DNA from: Oscillospiraceae bacterium
GTDB lineage: Bacteria > Bacillota > Clostridia > Oscillospirales > Acutalibacteraceae
DNA length: 64,000 nt
Assembly: GCA_012520505.1 (NCBI GenBank)
Contig: JAAYOC010000018.1
Location: 1-64,000, forward strand
Direction of reading: 5' to 3'
Position numbers and translations under genes: made by a program. This document shows, piece by piece, positions 27,317 to 36,151 of the stretch. The notes below the pieces were generated by a model. It worked only from the letters and a program-made list of their open reading frames with translations. It was not told the origin of the DNA and searched no databases. Numbering within the stretch: position 1 is the stretch's first letter; every line of letters starts with the position of its first letter.

Positions 27317-27787
27317 CTACTGATTTTTTTCTTTAAAGATACGCTTAGCCTCGCGGTCTGCATCTTTACGAGCGATTGATTCTCGTTTGTCGTAGAGTTT
27401 TTTACCTTTGCAAAGACCCACTTGAATCTTAAGTCGACCTCTGTTGAAGTAGGCAGATAAAGGGATTAGTGTTAATCCTTCCTGTTTTACTTGACCAAAG
27501 AGTTTTTCAATTTCTTTTTTATGCATTAAAAGTCTTCTTTTACGCATAGGGTCTCTGTTGAAAATGTTTCCGTGGTCATATGGACTTATATGCATACCGT
27601 TAACAAAAATTTCTCCGTTATCAATATTACACCAAGCGTCTTTAAGGTTGATCTTTCCTTGACGTACAGATTTAACCTCTGTACCAAAAAGCTCAATTCC
27701 CGCTTCATAACTTTCGAGGACGAAGTAATCGTGGTAAGCTTTTTTGTTTCTTGCAACTGTTATAAGTTCATTTTTTTGCTCTGCCAC
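27317..27787 (-). CDS. smpB: SsrA-binding protein SmpB
   Basis: Binds tmRNA and delivers it to stalled ribosomes in trans-translation. 156 aa with NKKAYHDYFVLESYEAGIELFGTEVKS near the N-terminus, the GLTLIPLSAYFNRGRLKIQVGLCKGKKLYDKRE core, and the basic tail. GTG 27787 is chosen since AAAGGAGGG ends six bases upstream; a longer open frame to 27868 would run into recR. It is the last protein gene of the dnaX-ybaB-recR-smpB run, with ssrA 38 bases after. Confidence 0.96.
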   Translation of the reverse strand: MAEQKNELITVARNKKAYHDYFVLESYEAGIELFGTEVKSVRQGKINLKDAWCNIDNGEIFVNGMHISPYDHGNIFNRDPMRKRRLLMHKKEIEKLFGQVKQEGLTLIPLSAYFNRGRLKIQVGLCKGKKLYDKRESIARKDADREAKRIFKEKNQ

Positions 27788-27800
27788 GAATATCCCTCCT

Positions 27801-28400
27801 TTAGATTTCTGTTCTACCTTCCATGGCACGCGTAAGTGTAACTTCATCAGCATACTCAAGGTCGGCACCTACAGGAACACCATAAGCAAGTCTGGTCACT
27901 TTGATGCCTAAAGGTTTTAAAAGTCTGGAGACATACATGGCAGTTGCTTCACCTTCAACGGTGGGATTGGTTGCCATAATTACCTCTTTTATACCTTCTG
28001 TACGATTTAGAAGTTCTTTTATTGTTAGTTGGTCCGGACCTATTCCGCTCATTGGAGATATTGCTCCGTGGAGCACGTGGTATGTGCCATCGAACTCATG
28101 TGTTCTTTCGATAGCAGCTACATCACGCGGGTCTTCAACCACGCAAATTATTTCTTTATTGCGCGCTTCGTTTCTACATATGACACAGTATTCATTTTCT
28201 GTCAAATTGTAGCAAGTTTTACATTGATGGATTTTTGTATGGGCAGAAAGAATTGCTTCAGCAAATTTTTTTGCTTCCTCTTCTTCCATGCTCAGCACAT
28301 AAAAAGCCATTCTTTGCGCACTTTTTATACCAATTCCCGGCATTCGCTGAAACTGATTTATAAGTTCTTCGAGCGATGCAAGATTATATCCAAGACTCAA
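27801..28400 (-). CDS. recR: recombination protein RecR
   Basis: Acts with RecF/RecO to load RecA at gaps. 199 aa with an HhH motif (MPGIGIKSAQRMAFYVL), a four-cysteine zinc finger (CKTC...CVIC) and a Toprim domain (ICVVEDPRDVAAIERT ... GIKVTRLAYGVPVGADLEY). The start is TTG 28400 with AAAGGAG eight bases upstream. It lies 18 bases after ybaB and 13 bases before smpB. Confidence 0.96.
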   Translation of the reverse strand: MSLGYNLASLEELINQFQRMPGIGIKSAQRMAFYVLSMEEEEAKKFAEAILSAHTKIHQCKTCYNLTENEYCVICRNEARNKEIICVVEDPRDVAAIERTHEFDGTYHVLHGAISPMSGIGPDQLTIKELLNRTEGIKEVIMATNPTVEGEATAMYVSRLLKPLGIKVTRLAYGVPVGADLEYADEVTLTRAMEGRTEI

Positions 28401-28418
28401 AGTTAAACTCTCCTTTGA

Positions 28419-28769
28419 TTAAATTAGACCGCCAAGACCTGGGATATTCATGCCACCGGTAATTTTGCTCATTTCGCGTTCCATTGTCTCGGTTGCTTTC
28501 CTCATTGCCTCATTTGTTGCTGCAATGACCATATCTTCAAGCATTTCAACATCTTCAGGGTCAACAACGTCAGGTTGAATTTTGATACTTTTCATTTCAT
28601 GTGAACCGTTTACAACAACCTCTACAGCTCCACCGCCTGAGCTTGCTGAAAATTCAGATTCTTCAATCTCTTTTTGTGTTGTTTGCATGTTATCCTGCAT
28701 TTGTTGAAGTTGTTTCATCATAGCAGCCTGATTCATGTCTTGGTTTTGTTTTGGAATTCTAGCTTTCAT
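28419..28769 (-). CDS. ybaB: YbaB/EbfC family nucleoid-associated protein
   Basis: Small dimeric DNA-binding protein of the dnaX-ybaB-recR cluster. 116 aa: a Met/Gln-rich helical start (MMKQLQQMQDNMQTTQKEIEE), the central VVVNGSHEMKSIKIQPDVVDPED strand pair and a C-terminal helix ending in GGMNIPGLGGLI, as in the family. GAGGAG precedes the ATG. The stop is 18 bases before recR. Confidence 0.95.
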   Translation of the reverse strand: MKARIPKQNQDMNQAAMMKQLQQMQDNMQTTQKEIEESEFSASSGGGAVEVVVNGSHEMKSIKIQPDVVDPEDVEMLEDMVIAATNEAMRKATETMEREMSKITGGMNIPGLGGLI

Positions 28770-28772
28770 ATT

Positions 28773-30740
28773 TTACTCCTCTATAAATAAACTAAACTGT
28801 CTGTCATCTGTAATGCCATCAAGAAAAGCATCAAGAGGATCAATCTCATCAAGTGCTGATTGGTGGCTTGTTGGTTCAAGTAATTCATCTATTACGGAGG
28901 TATAGTCTTCTTGGATTGGTTTTGCATTTTCTTCCGGAAGTTCAGAAATAATAGCAGGTTCCAATTCTTCACCAAGTACGGTAAGGGAAGCATCAACAAT
29001 GTGTTGCCTGTGTGGGTCAACTGTTGCCCATCGATGTAGAAGGATATTTTCTGTATAGATGAGTATTTTGTTACCTCGCTTAAAAGTTTTTGCTCCACTC
29101 ATTGAACCTATAAGTGCTTTATCAACACTTACCACTTCTCTGGTAATTGCATTCCAAAGGTTGGTTGAAATTGGCCCATCCGGAATTTTAGCAGGTTCGT
29201 TTTCAGAAGTTAGAATAGGGAATTGTTCGAAATTAGGTTCGCTGTCTACAGCTGGTAGATCTTCCATAAGATCTATAAGAACGGACTCTGTTTCTGTCAA
29301 GGTATTGTCTAATTCAGAAATAGGACGGTTGTCTTTTGGTTCAGTTGTTTTAATTCCTGTGAATAAATCTGTTTCAGGAAGTGGACCAAGGTCTTCTTCA
29401 GATTCCAGCTCAAATGGAGGGTCCGGCTCTGGAGCAGTTTCAAGTGGAATGTCGTAGGCAGGTTCAATTGAAGGTATTTCTTCAACAACCGGTTCTGGAA
29501 TTGATTCTATCTGAGTTTTGACAATTGGCTGGGAGACAACTATTGTCGTCGGCTCTTGTTCAAATGTTGGATCAAAGTGTATTGGTTCCGCGGTTGAGTC
29601 AAAGGTAGCGGTTGGTGTTGGCGCAGAAATTGGAGTTGCACCGGAGACTAAACCATCTGTTTTACTTGTGCAGAGTTTTAGGACTGCCATTTCCATTTCA
29701 ATGCGCCTATCAAGACCTTTTTTGAGATTATTTTGTGCGTCACCTAAGGTAGTGAGAATCTCAAGGATATAAGTCATTGTGTAAGCTTCTGCTGCCTTTT
29801 CAAACTCGTTGAGTTCTTCTTTTGAACAAATGACAAGATGCGAAGCATCTTTAACGGCTTTGCAAATCATAATGTTTCTAAAATGGTTTATGAGTTCGTT
29901 GCAAAGGCGGTCCATATCGACGGAGTTGCTGTGTAGATTTCCAATTTGTTCTAGTGCAGAGCTGCCGTCTTTATTGAGAATTGCAGCAGCGAGAGAAAAG
30001 AGATGAGCTTTTCCTGCTAGACCTACGGTTGTATTTACTACATTTTCTGTGACATTTTTATTGTGACTGACACATTGGTCAAGAATTGAAAGGGCGTCAC
30101 GAAGAGCTCCATCAGCTAGTCTTGCAATGAGAGCTGCAGCGGCACTGTCAAGAGAAATTCCTTCGCTACTTGCAACGTGTTGAAGTCTTGCTGCAATATC
30201 TTCCGGTGTGATTCGCTTGAAATCAAAACGTTTACACCTGGAAAGGATGGTAGCAGGAAGTTTGTGAACCTCAGTTGTTGCAAGTACAAATTTTACATGT
30301 CTTGGAGGCTCTTCTAAAATTTTAAGGAGAGCATTAAATGCACCTGCTGAAAGCATATGAACTTCGTCAATTATGTAAACACGGTATTTGCTGTGGACAG
30401 GTGTGAAATTTGCTTCATCGCGAATATCTCTAATGTTATCTACGCCGTTGTTAGATGCAGCATCAATTTCAATGATGTCAAGAATGGCGCCGGAGTCTAT
30501 GCCTTTACAAGTTTCACATTCATTACAAGGGTCGCCGTTTACCGGATTTTTACAATTTACTGCTTTTGCAAAGATTTTTGCACAAGTTGTCTTACCGGTA
30601 CCGCGGGAACCTGTAAATAGGTAGGCATGTGAATGGCGACCAGCCGAAATTTCATTCATGAGAGTCGTTGTAATATGGTCTTGACCGACAACATCGGCGA
30701 AGACTTGTGGGCGCCATTTTCTATAAAGGGCTTGATACAT
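28773..30740 (-). CDS. dnaX: DNA polymerase III subunit gamma/tau
   Basis: Clamp-loader ATPase of the replisome. 655 aa starting MYQALYRKWRPQVFADVVGQ; Walker A GSRGTGKTT, the zinc finger C..C..C (CNECETCKG), IDEVHMLS (Walker B) and ATTEVHKLPATILSRC (sensor 1, SRC) are intact. The domain III/tau part contains a Glu/Pro-rich disordered stretch (residues 410-530) before a conserved C-terminal region. The start at 30740 is set by homology and GAGGG eight bases upstream; the open frame extending to 30860 overlaps the SRP RNA gene and is not used. Confidence 0.96.
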   Translation of the reverse strand: MYQALYRKWRPQVFADVVGQDHITTTLMNEISAGRHSHAYLFTGSRGTGKTTCAKIFAKAVNCKNPVNGDPCNECETCKGIDSGAILDIIEIDAASNNGVDNIRDIRDEANFTPVHSKYRVYIIDEVHMLSAGAFNALLKILEEPPRHVKFVLATTEVHKLPATILSRCKRFDFKRITPEDIAARLQHVASSEGISLDSAAAALIARLADGALRDALSILDQCVSHNKNVTENVVNTTVGLAGKAHLFSLAAAILNKDGSSALEQIGNLHSNSVDMDRLCNELINHFRNIMICKAVKDASHLVICSKEELNEFEKAAEAYTMTYILEILTTLGDAQNNLKKGLDRRIEMEMAVLKLCTSKTDGLVSGATPISAPTPTATFDSTAEPIHFDPTFEQEPTTIVVSQPIVKTQIESIPEPVVEEIPSIEPAYDIPLETAPEPDPPFELESEEDLGPLPETDLFTGIKTTEPKDNRPISELDNTLTETESVLIDLMEDLPAVDSEPNFEQFPILTSENEPAKIPDGPISTNLWNAITREVVSVDKALIGSMSGAKTFKRGNKILIYTENILLHRWATVDPHRQHIVDASLTVLGEELEPAIISELPEENAKPIQEDYTSVIDELLEPTSHQSALDEIDPLDAFLDGITDDRQFSLFIEE

Positions 30741-30765
30741 AGGAGAATCCCTCACTTTGAAAAAA

Positions 30766-30930
30766 TTAAGCAGAGTTCTTTCACTTGACCATACGGCGAG
30801 CAGGCGGACTGTGGCGCTCAGGGCAAACCGCTTAATGCTGCTCGGTTCCCCGCCTGACATGATTCACAGCGCACTGCCGCACAGGACCCACACGCCATAT
30901 GGTCAAACAAAAGCTCACTCTGCTTTCATC
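30766..30930 (-). ncRNA. ffs: signal recognition particle RNA (small type)
   Basis: The apical SRP signature reads GTCAGGCGGGGAACCGAGCA followed by GCATTAAGCGG, as in helix 8 of bacterial SRP RNA. The whole transcript folds as one long hairpin: AAGCAGAGT at the 5' end pairs with ACTCTGCTT at the 3' end, and TTGACCATAYGGCG-type arms pair further in. A T-run ends it. At about 165 nt it is too short to carry the Alu domain of the Bacillus 6S-type SRP RNA. Location before dnaX is the usual Firmicutes arrangement. Confidence 0.9.
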
Positions 30931-30936
30931 GTCCTT

Positions 30937-30965
30937 ATTATATATGAAATCTAATTTAAATGCAA
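30937..30965 (-). promoter_or_regulatory. promoter of SRP RNA (and probably dnaX)
   Basis: On the minus strand TTGCAT, 17 bases, TATAAT; transcription would begin near 30930. Confidence 0.8.
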
Positions 30966-31032
30966 TACAAAAAGCCTTCTTAAAGGGTCATTTATGAACC
31001 AATAAAGGAGCTACAATTTTTGCCCCTTTATA

Positions 31033-31061
31033 TTGTAAAACACCACAATAGATGGTATAAT
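31033..31061 (+). promoter_or_regulatory. promoter of rlmB
   Basis: TTGTAA (31033-31038), 17 bases, TATAAT (31056-31061). Confidence 0.7.
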
Positions 31062-31105
31062 AATTACCGTTAATAACTAGATATACTGCATGGAGGCTAT
31101 ATTTA

Positions 31106-31879
31106 ATGCGGAAAAGGAAAGAAACTGATATAAAGAGTGATTTGATTATTGGTCGCAATCCAGTTCTTGAAGCGTTAAAAGCTGGCAGAGAGATCGATAC
31201 AATTTTTGTTGTTAAAGGAGAACGGCAACAGGGCTCAATTGGTAAGATTATAGCACTTTCCAGAGATGCAGGAGTTATTGTCAAGGATACGAACCAAAAA
31301 AAATTAGATTTTATGTGCGGCGGTGCAAACCATCAAGGTATAATTGCTAGAGTTGCAGCACATTCTTATGCTAGTATTGATGATATTTTTTCACTTGCAA
31401 AAACCAAAAGTGAAAATCCGTTTATCATTATATGCGATGAAATTGAAGATCCACATAATTTGGGCGCAATTATCAGAACAGCAGAATGTGCGGGGGCACA
31501 CGGTGTCATTATACCAAAACGTAGGAGTGCAACGTTGAATTTTACTGTTGCTAAAACTGCTGCAGGTGCACTTGAATATATGCCGGTTGCAAGGGTTAGC
31601 AATCTTTCCGTTACGATTGATAAATTAAAAGAACGCGGAGTTTGGATCTATGGTACCGACATGCAAGGAGATGCTTGGTGTAAAACAGATTTAAGTGGTC
31701 CATTAGCATTGATTGTAGGTTCTGAAGGTAAGGGAATGGGAAGACTTGTAAGAGAAAAATGTGATTTTATTCTTTCGCTTCCTATTAGAGGTGAAATCAA
31801 TTCTCTCAATGCTTCTGTTGCTGCAGGAATTGTAATGTATGAAGTAAGCCGTCAGAGGCTTCAAATAAAGACTATATGA
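31106..31879 (+). CDS. rlmB: TrmH/SpoU family 23S rRNA (guanosine-2'-O)-methyltransferase
   Basis: Methylates a ribose 2'-OH of rRNA using SAM through a trefoil-knot SPOUT fold. 257 aa: N-terminal substrate-binding domain (IIGRNPVLEALKAGREID), motif 1 NLGAIIRTAECAGAHGVI, motif 2 ALIVGSEGKGMGRLVRE, motif 3 SLNASVAAGIVMYE. GGAGG lies before the ATG. The next gene starts 16 bases later on the same strand. RlmB/TrmH members are hard to separate by eye, so the exact rRNA site is uncertain. Confidence 0.88.
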   Translation: MRKRKETDIKSDLIIGRNPVLEALKAGREIDTIFVVKGERQQGSIGKIIALSRDAGVIVKDTNQKKLDFMCGGANHQGIIARVAAHSYASIDDIFSLAKTKSENPFIIICDEIEDPHNLGAIIRTAECAGAHGVIIPKRRSATLNFTVAKTAAGALEYMPVARVSNLSVTIDKLKERGVWIYGTDMQGDAWCKTDLSGPLALIVGSEGKGMGRLVREKCDFILSLPIRGEINSLNASVAAGIVMYEVSRQRLQIKTI

Positions 31880-31894
31880 AAGGGGTGCTAAAAA

Positions 31895-34816
31895 ATGGCT
31901 GATGATTTTAATTTATCTATTGATGATATTCTTGCATCTTTAACTGAAGAAAAAGTTGACACCCCAAAAAAAGAATGGTCAATGTCTGAAATCGATGAAC
32001 TTTTAGGTATTGGAGAAACTTCTGAACCTATGGAGAAGAAAACTCCGATTGAATCTGCCAAAGTAGAAGAGATTAAATCGTTAGAGGTTGGTCGAGAGGA
32101 AAGAGTTGATATAGATGAAGAAAAACAAGAAGAACAAGAAGAAATTACTCAAAAAACTCTTGTTTTTGATGCTGCTGTTTTCGCTAAATCGGAAGAAAAA
32201 GAAGAACCGGTAGAAAAAAAAGCAGTTCCAAAAACAGTGAAATTAGTTAGGGAAGAAAAAAAAGAAGATTTAGAATCAGAGCTTGTTGAAGAAACTGAAA
32301 AACAAACCCAGGCTTATATGCACCTCGCTGATGATATAGATGAGGATGATGAGCCGGAACTTACTCTTGAAGATGATAAGGAAGAAGTTCAAAGGATTAA
32401 GGAAGCAAAAATAGAAGAAAAAGAAGAAATTGAAGAAGTTGAAGGAATAAATCTTGAAAAGAAAGCTCTTGCAGGAAAAACAGTAGGAATCTATCCTGTA
32501 AGGAATGAAAATATTGATCACCAGATTATTACTGAAAAAGTTGAAAAAAGTGCAGATGCTTCAAGCGATATTGCAAGCAATAAATATAGAGAACGTTTTT
32601 TCAATGCGCCTCAGCAAAAAATTGCACGTACAGCTGATTATGAAGCAATGAACTTAGGTGTAGATAAATCTCCAATTGAGCGTGACGGACGAATTATTAA
32701 AAAGAACCGTCAATTTACAAATACAGCTGATCTCGAACCAATTCCAACAATTGTTTCGGCAGATGCAGAACTTAGCAGTATAGATAAAGCAATTGTTGCA
32801 AATAGCGATAATATGCTCTTACATGAAGAAGAAGATGAAATTGTTGGTCAAATAAAACTTGTTGGATTTGGTGAAGAAGAAGAGATTGAACGAATTAATG
32901 AACAGCACGCTGAGGAGAAACTTAAGGAAAAACGTGATAAAAAGATTGCTAATTTCAAACTTGATACGGAATTTGTGGATATTGATAACGTAGAGCATGA
33001 GTTACCAGATGATGAAGATGAAATCTTTACAATTTCAAAGGCAGATGCTCTAATGTCAGATTTTCTTGATGATGAGTATGAAACAGCTGAAGATAAAGAT
33101 AGAATACACACTTCATTAAAGACAATTCGAAAAGCTACATTCATATGTATGATTGTTCAAGCAATCATCACTGTAATCGCTCTAGTTGTTACGGGACTTA
33201 TAAATAAGAGTAGTGGTAACCTGGAAATTATTGGTGGCAGTGCAGTAGCTTGCGCAATTATCAACATTATATTACTTTTAGCGGCTTCACTTTGTGGTGT
33301 TAGCACTATTATTAGAGGTTTTAATGGACTTTTACAGATTAGACAAAAAAAGGCGAATGCGGCAACAGGAACTCTAGTTGTTGTTGTTGCATGTTTACTT
33401 CAAAATTTTGCAATAATGATATTTGTAAAAGATTCATATTCGCCGGTAGCTATCTACACGGTAGCAGGCTGTTTAGCGTTGACACTTGCATCGCTCGGGA
33501 GGTTTATTGCAATTACAAAAACCCTTTCGAATTTTGAGTTTATTACAAACGGAACGCAACTTTACAGTTCTGAAAAGATTTCAGGTGAGGAAGATGCTTT
33601 TGAAATTGGTAGAGGACTTCTTATGGGAGATCCGGAAATTTGTTATAATGCCAAAATTGAAAGACCATCATATTTCATTGAAAATTCGTTTGAGGATGAT
33701 CCGGCAGACAAGTTTGCATCATATATTATTATCTATGTAGTTGGAATTGCGCTATTTATGGCAATGATTTTTGGCATTGTAAAGCGCGATGTAGTTTTTG
33801 CAATGGGAGTATTTGCTGCTGTTTGTAGCATAGGTATCCCGGCATTTACAATTATAGTATCTAACATAGCACTTTTGCTTGTAAATAAGATATTTAACAA
33901 AAATGGAGCAGCAATTGTAGGACATAGAGCTGTTCTTGATAGCATGGATATCAATGCATATGTTCTTGACAGTACAGACATTTTTAAAAAAGGTTCTTGT
34001 AACATTAAAGGAATTAAAACCTTCCAAGATATGCGAATTGATGAAGCTATTCTTCATGCGGCAGCTCTTGTGATTGAGTCTGGTGGACCATTGGCAGATG
34101 TATTTGATGGTGTAATTCTTGGTAAAAAAGATCTTCTTCCACCGGTGGAATCATTAGCTTATGAAGAGCGACTTGGTCTTTCGGCTTGGATTCATGGCAG
34201 GCGAGTTTTCCTTGGAAGCAGGGAATTGCTTATAAATCATAATGTACAAGCACCAAATAAAGAATTTGAAGAAAAATATACTCGAGATAACAGAAAGGTT
34301 ATCTATCTTGCAATAGCGGGCAAAATTTCTGCAATGTTTGTGGTGAAGTATATGCCGGATCCAATGCTTCGTCGCTACCTTCAAAATATTGATAGAGCGG
34401 GTGTATCTTTACTTGTTCGTAGTTGTGATTGTAATATTACTGAGGAACTTATTTGTAGTGGATTTGGACTTCCACTTTCAGCTGTTAAAATTTTAAGTCC
34501 TGTATCGGGAGAAATTTTCCAAAAATATAGGGAAGAGGAAATTGAAACAGCACCGGCAGGAATCATCCATAATGGAACTATTGAAGCCTCTCTTAAGGCA
34601 ATTTATGAGGCAAGAGAACTTAATGCTGATATTCCAATGAATAACATAATAGCAACAATATATTCAGGAATTGCAATCTTAGTATTCTTGCTTATCAGTA
34701 TTCTTACAGGAACAGACGGTTTTGGTATTACAGGAGGACAAATAGTCCTATTTCAACTTCTGTTTGGTGTAATTGCTACTTCAATTCCATTGTTAAAACG
34801 AAAATTTGATAAATAA
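31895..34816 (+). CDS. large acidic membrane protein with degenerate P-type ATPase architecture
   Basis: 973 aa, not assignable to a named family. Residues 1-400 are highly charged and Glu/Lys-rich, probably disordered. Hydrophobic segments then fall at about 414-436, 446-469, 488-512, 519-541, 606-629 and 632-664; a 250-residue soluble region follows, and two segments at 918-939 and 946-967 end the protein. This 4+2+2 order, with soluble domains after TM4 and TM6, is that of P1B-type ATPases. At the place of the phosphorylation motif (DKTGTLT) the sequence reads DSTDIFKKG near residue 692. TGE and GDGxND are not seen, while GLSAWIHGRRVFLGS resembles the nucleotide-binding domain. It is predicted to be a pseudoenzyme. 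It lies 16 bases after rlmB. Confidence 0.7.
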   Translation: MADDFNLSIDDILASLTEEKVDTPKKEWSMSEIDELLGIGETSEPMEKKTPIESAKVEEIKSLEVGREERVDIDEEKQEEQEEITQKTLVFDAAVFAKSEEKEEPVEKKAVPKTVKLVREEKKEDLESELVEETEKQTQAYMHLADDIDEDDEPELTLEDDKEEVQRIKEAKIEEKEEIEEVEGINLEKKALAGKTVGIYPVRNENIDHQIITEKVEKSADASSDIASNKYRERFFNAPQQKIARTADYEAMNLGVDKSPIERDGRIIKKNRQFTNTADLEPIPTIVSADAELSSIDKAIVANSDNMLLHEEEDEIVGQIKLVGFGEEEEIERINEQHAEEKLKEKRDKKIANFKLDTEFVDIDNVEHELPDDEDEIFTISKADALMSDFLDDEYETAEDKDRIHTSLKTIRKATFICMIVQAIITVIALVVTGLINKSSGNLEIIGGSAVACAIINIILLLAASLCGVSTIIRGFNGLLQIRQKKANAATGTLVVVVACLLQNFAIMIFVKDSYSPVAIYTVAGCLALTLASLGRFIAITKTLSNFEFITNGTQLYSSEKISGEEDAFEIGRGLLMGDPEICYNAKIERPSYFIENSFEDDPADKFASYIIIYVVGIALFMAMIFGIVKRDVVFAMGVFAAVCSIGIPAFTIIVSNIALLLVNKIFNKNGAAIVGHRAVLDSMDINAYVLDSTDIFKKGSCNIKGIKTFQDMRIDEAILHAAALVIESGGPLADVFDGVILGKKDLLPPVESLAYEERLGLSAWIHGRRVFLGSRELLINHNVQAPNKEFEEKYTRDNRKVIYLAIAGKISAMFVVKYMPDPMLRRYLQNIDRAGVSLLVRSCDCNITEELICSGFGLPLSAVKILSPVSGEIFQKYREEEIETAPAGIIHNGTIEASLKAIYEARELNADIPMNNIIATIYSGIAILVFLLISILTGTDGFGITGGQIVLFQLLFGVIATSIPLLKRKFDK

Positions 34817-34910
34817 TAAATAGTAAATAGTATGAAAGTTAAGTAGCATAAAGGGTAAATGAGCAACTTAAGTTAAGTAGCACAAAAGTTAGGTAAAACT
34901 AGTAATGATA
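34817..34910 (+). repeat. degenerate repeats (AAGTTAAGTAGCA) after the P-type-like gene
   Basis: AAGTTAAGTAGCATAAA recurs as AAGTTAAGTAGCACAAA, with partial copies (AATAGTAAATAGTA, AAGTTAGGTAAA). They fill the space between the stop codon and the terminator. Confidence 0.65.
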
Positions 34911-34926
34911 AGGAAGTAGACAAAAT

Positions 34927-34958
34927 AAAAGAGCTTGGTCGATTGACCAAGCTCTTTT
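34927..34958. terminator. bidirectional terminator between the P-type-like gene and rpsR
   Basis: AAAAGAGCTTGGTC and GACCAAGCTCTTTT form a perfect 14-bp stem around GATT between convergent genes. Each strand has a T-run at its 3' arm. Confidence 0.9.
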
Positions 34959-35001
34959 GAACTTTAATTGAAATTTTTGAAATAATTTTATTGAATTTTT
35001 A

Positions 35002-35244
35002 TTAGTCAGATGAATATGGGAGAAGAGCAACGTGGCGTGCACGTTTAATTGCAGTTGTGAGTTCACGTTGATGGTAAGCACAGGTACCAGTAACTCTTCT
35101 TGGAAGGATTTTTGCTCTGTCGGATGTGAATTTTCTAAGACGAGCTATATCCTTGTAGTCAATATTATCAACTTTATCTACGCAGAAAGCACAAACCTTT
35201 TTGCGAGATCTTCTTGCTCCGCGAGCATTTTTATCATATGACAC
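35002..35244 (-). CDS. rpsR: 30S ribosomal protein S18
   Basis: Small-subunit protein that pairs with S6. 80 aa; the core [21 protein letters not shown] is nearly invariant. Its N-terminal CAFC with later residues marks the Zn-ribbon (C+) version. Last gene of rpsF-ssb-rpsR. Confidence 0.98.
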   Translation of the reverse strand: MSYDKNARGARRSRKKVCAFCVDKVDNIDYKDIARLRKFTSDRAKILPRRVTGTCAYHQRELTTAIKRARHVALLPYSSD

Positions 35245-35262
35245 TTTAGTATCCTCCTTAAA

Positions 35263-35727
35263 TTAGAATGGTAATTCGTCTTCCATTGAAGCGACAGAAT
35301 TGAAGTCGTCAGCATTAGCTGTTGAAAAAGATGGTGCTTCTGATACTTCTGCAGGTTCTTCTGCTACAGAAGTTTCCGGTTTTTGGAATGTTCCGGTACC
35401 TGTCTCTGCTTTAGAACCACAAAAGCTTACATTGTCAGCGACAATTTCAACTGCTGTTCTTCTTGCGCCGGTTTTATCTTCATAGTTACGGGTTTGGATT
35501 GAACCTTGAATTGCAATCATAGAACCCTTTCTAAAATAACGTGTAATGAATTCGGCTGTGCCCCTCCAAGCTACAACGTTAATGAAATCTGTCTGGCGCT
35601 CTTCGCCTGGCTTTTGGTAAGAACGATCCACAGCAACAGAAAATGATGTTACGTTGATTCCATTGGATGTGGTACGAAGTTCCGGGTCAGCTGTAAGACG
35701 ACCCATGATAATTGCGCAGTTAAGCAT
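35263..35727 (-). CDS. ssb: single-stranded DNA-binding protein
   Basis: Coats ssDNA during replication and repair. 154 aa: OB fold starting MLNCAIIMGRLTADPELR, with FINVVAWRGTAEFI and IAIQGSIQTRNYEDKTGARR, a short disordered linker and the conserved acidic tip MEDELPF that recruits partner proteins. The start at 35727 has AGGAGG about seven bases upstream; the open frame to 35748 is not needed. Confidence 0.97.
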   Translation of the reverse strand: MLNCAIIMGRLTADPELRTTSNGINVTSFSVAVDRSYQKPGEERQTDFINVVAWRGTAEFITRYFRKGSMIAIQGSIQTRNYEDKTGARRTAVEIVADNVSFCGSKAETGTGTFQKPETSVAEEPAEVSEAPSFSTANADDFNSVASMEDELPF

Positions 35728-35744
35728 AACGTTACCTCCTGTTA

Positions 35745-36029
35745 TCACTTAGATGTGTTGAGAAAGCGGAGAACGCCATCGGTAATACCGAGAACACGTT
35801 CAAATTCAGTAGGGAATGTTGGTTCTGCTGAATACTCGATAACGTAATAGTAACCGTCTGTTTCGTAGTCGATTTCATAAGCGAGTTTCCTAATTCCCCA
35901 TTCATCTACGTTTGCAATGGTACCGTTTTCTTCGATGAGAGCTTTGAACTTTTCAAAAAGTTCTTTTGCGCTTTCTTCGCCATTCTTAACAGAGAATACG
36001 AGCATTGCTTCATATGTCTTTGCTGTCAT
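35745..36029 (-). CDS. rpsF: 30S ribosomal protein S6
   Basis: 94 aa; YEAMLVFSVKNGEE at the start, DEWGIRKLAYEIDYETDGYYYVI in the core, and FERVLGITDGVLRFL at the end are typical. GGAGG precedes the ATG. First gene of rpsF-ssb-rpsR. Confidence 0.97.
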   Translation of the reverse strand: MTAKTYEAMLVFSVKNGEESAKELFEKFKALIEENGTIANVDEWGIRKLAYEIDYETDGYYYVIEYSAEPTFPTEFERVLGITDGVLRFLNTSK

Positions 36030-36089
36030 TTTTTTACCTCCTTTTGGTCTTTGACCCTATTTCCTACATCGAATAGAGTAAGGATAATT

Positions 36090-36105
36090 ACGCAAGTTCT
36101 TGCGT
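36090..36105 (-). promoter_or_regulatory. hairpin at the start of the rpsF leader
   Basis: The palindrome ACGCAAGTTCTTGCGT (as read on the plus strand) lies about ten bases after the predicted transcription start. Firmicutes rpsF leaders often carry an S6:S18-binding structure; this may be part of one but the fold was not verified. Confidence 0.4.
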
Positions 36106-36115
36106 GCGGATTTGT

Positions 36116-36145
36116 ATTATAACAATATGTTCAGTATTATGTCAA
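36116..36145 (-). promoter_or_regulatory. promoter of rpsF-ssb-rpsR
   Basis: On the minus strand TTGACA, 18 bases, TATAAT, located in the short gap after prfB. Confidence 0.75.
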
Positions 36146-36151
36146 TTCTTT

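Noticed and set aside
28029-28406. Plus-strand frames opposite recR and dnaX
   Set aside because: Shadows of well-supported minus-strand genes with no RBS.
30741-30860. N-terminal extension of dnaX
   Set aside because: The extension is encoded by the SRP RNA gene and the family start MYQALYRKWRP lies at 30740.
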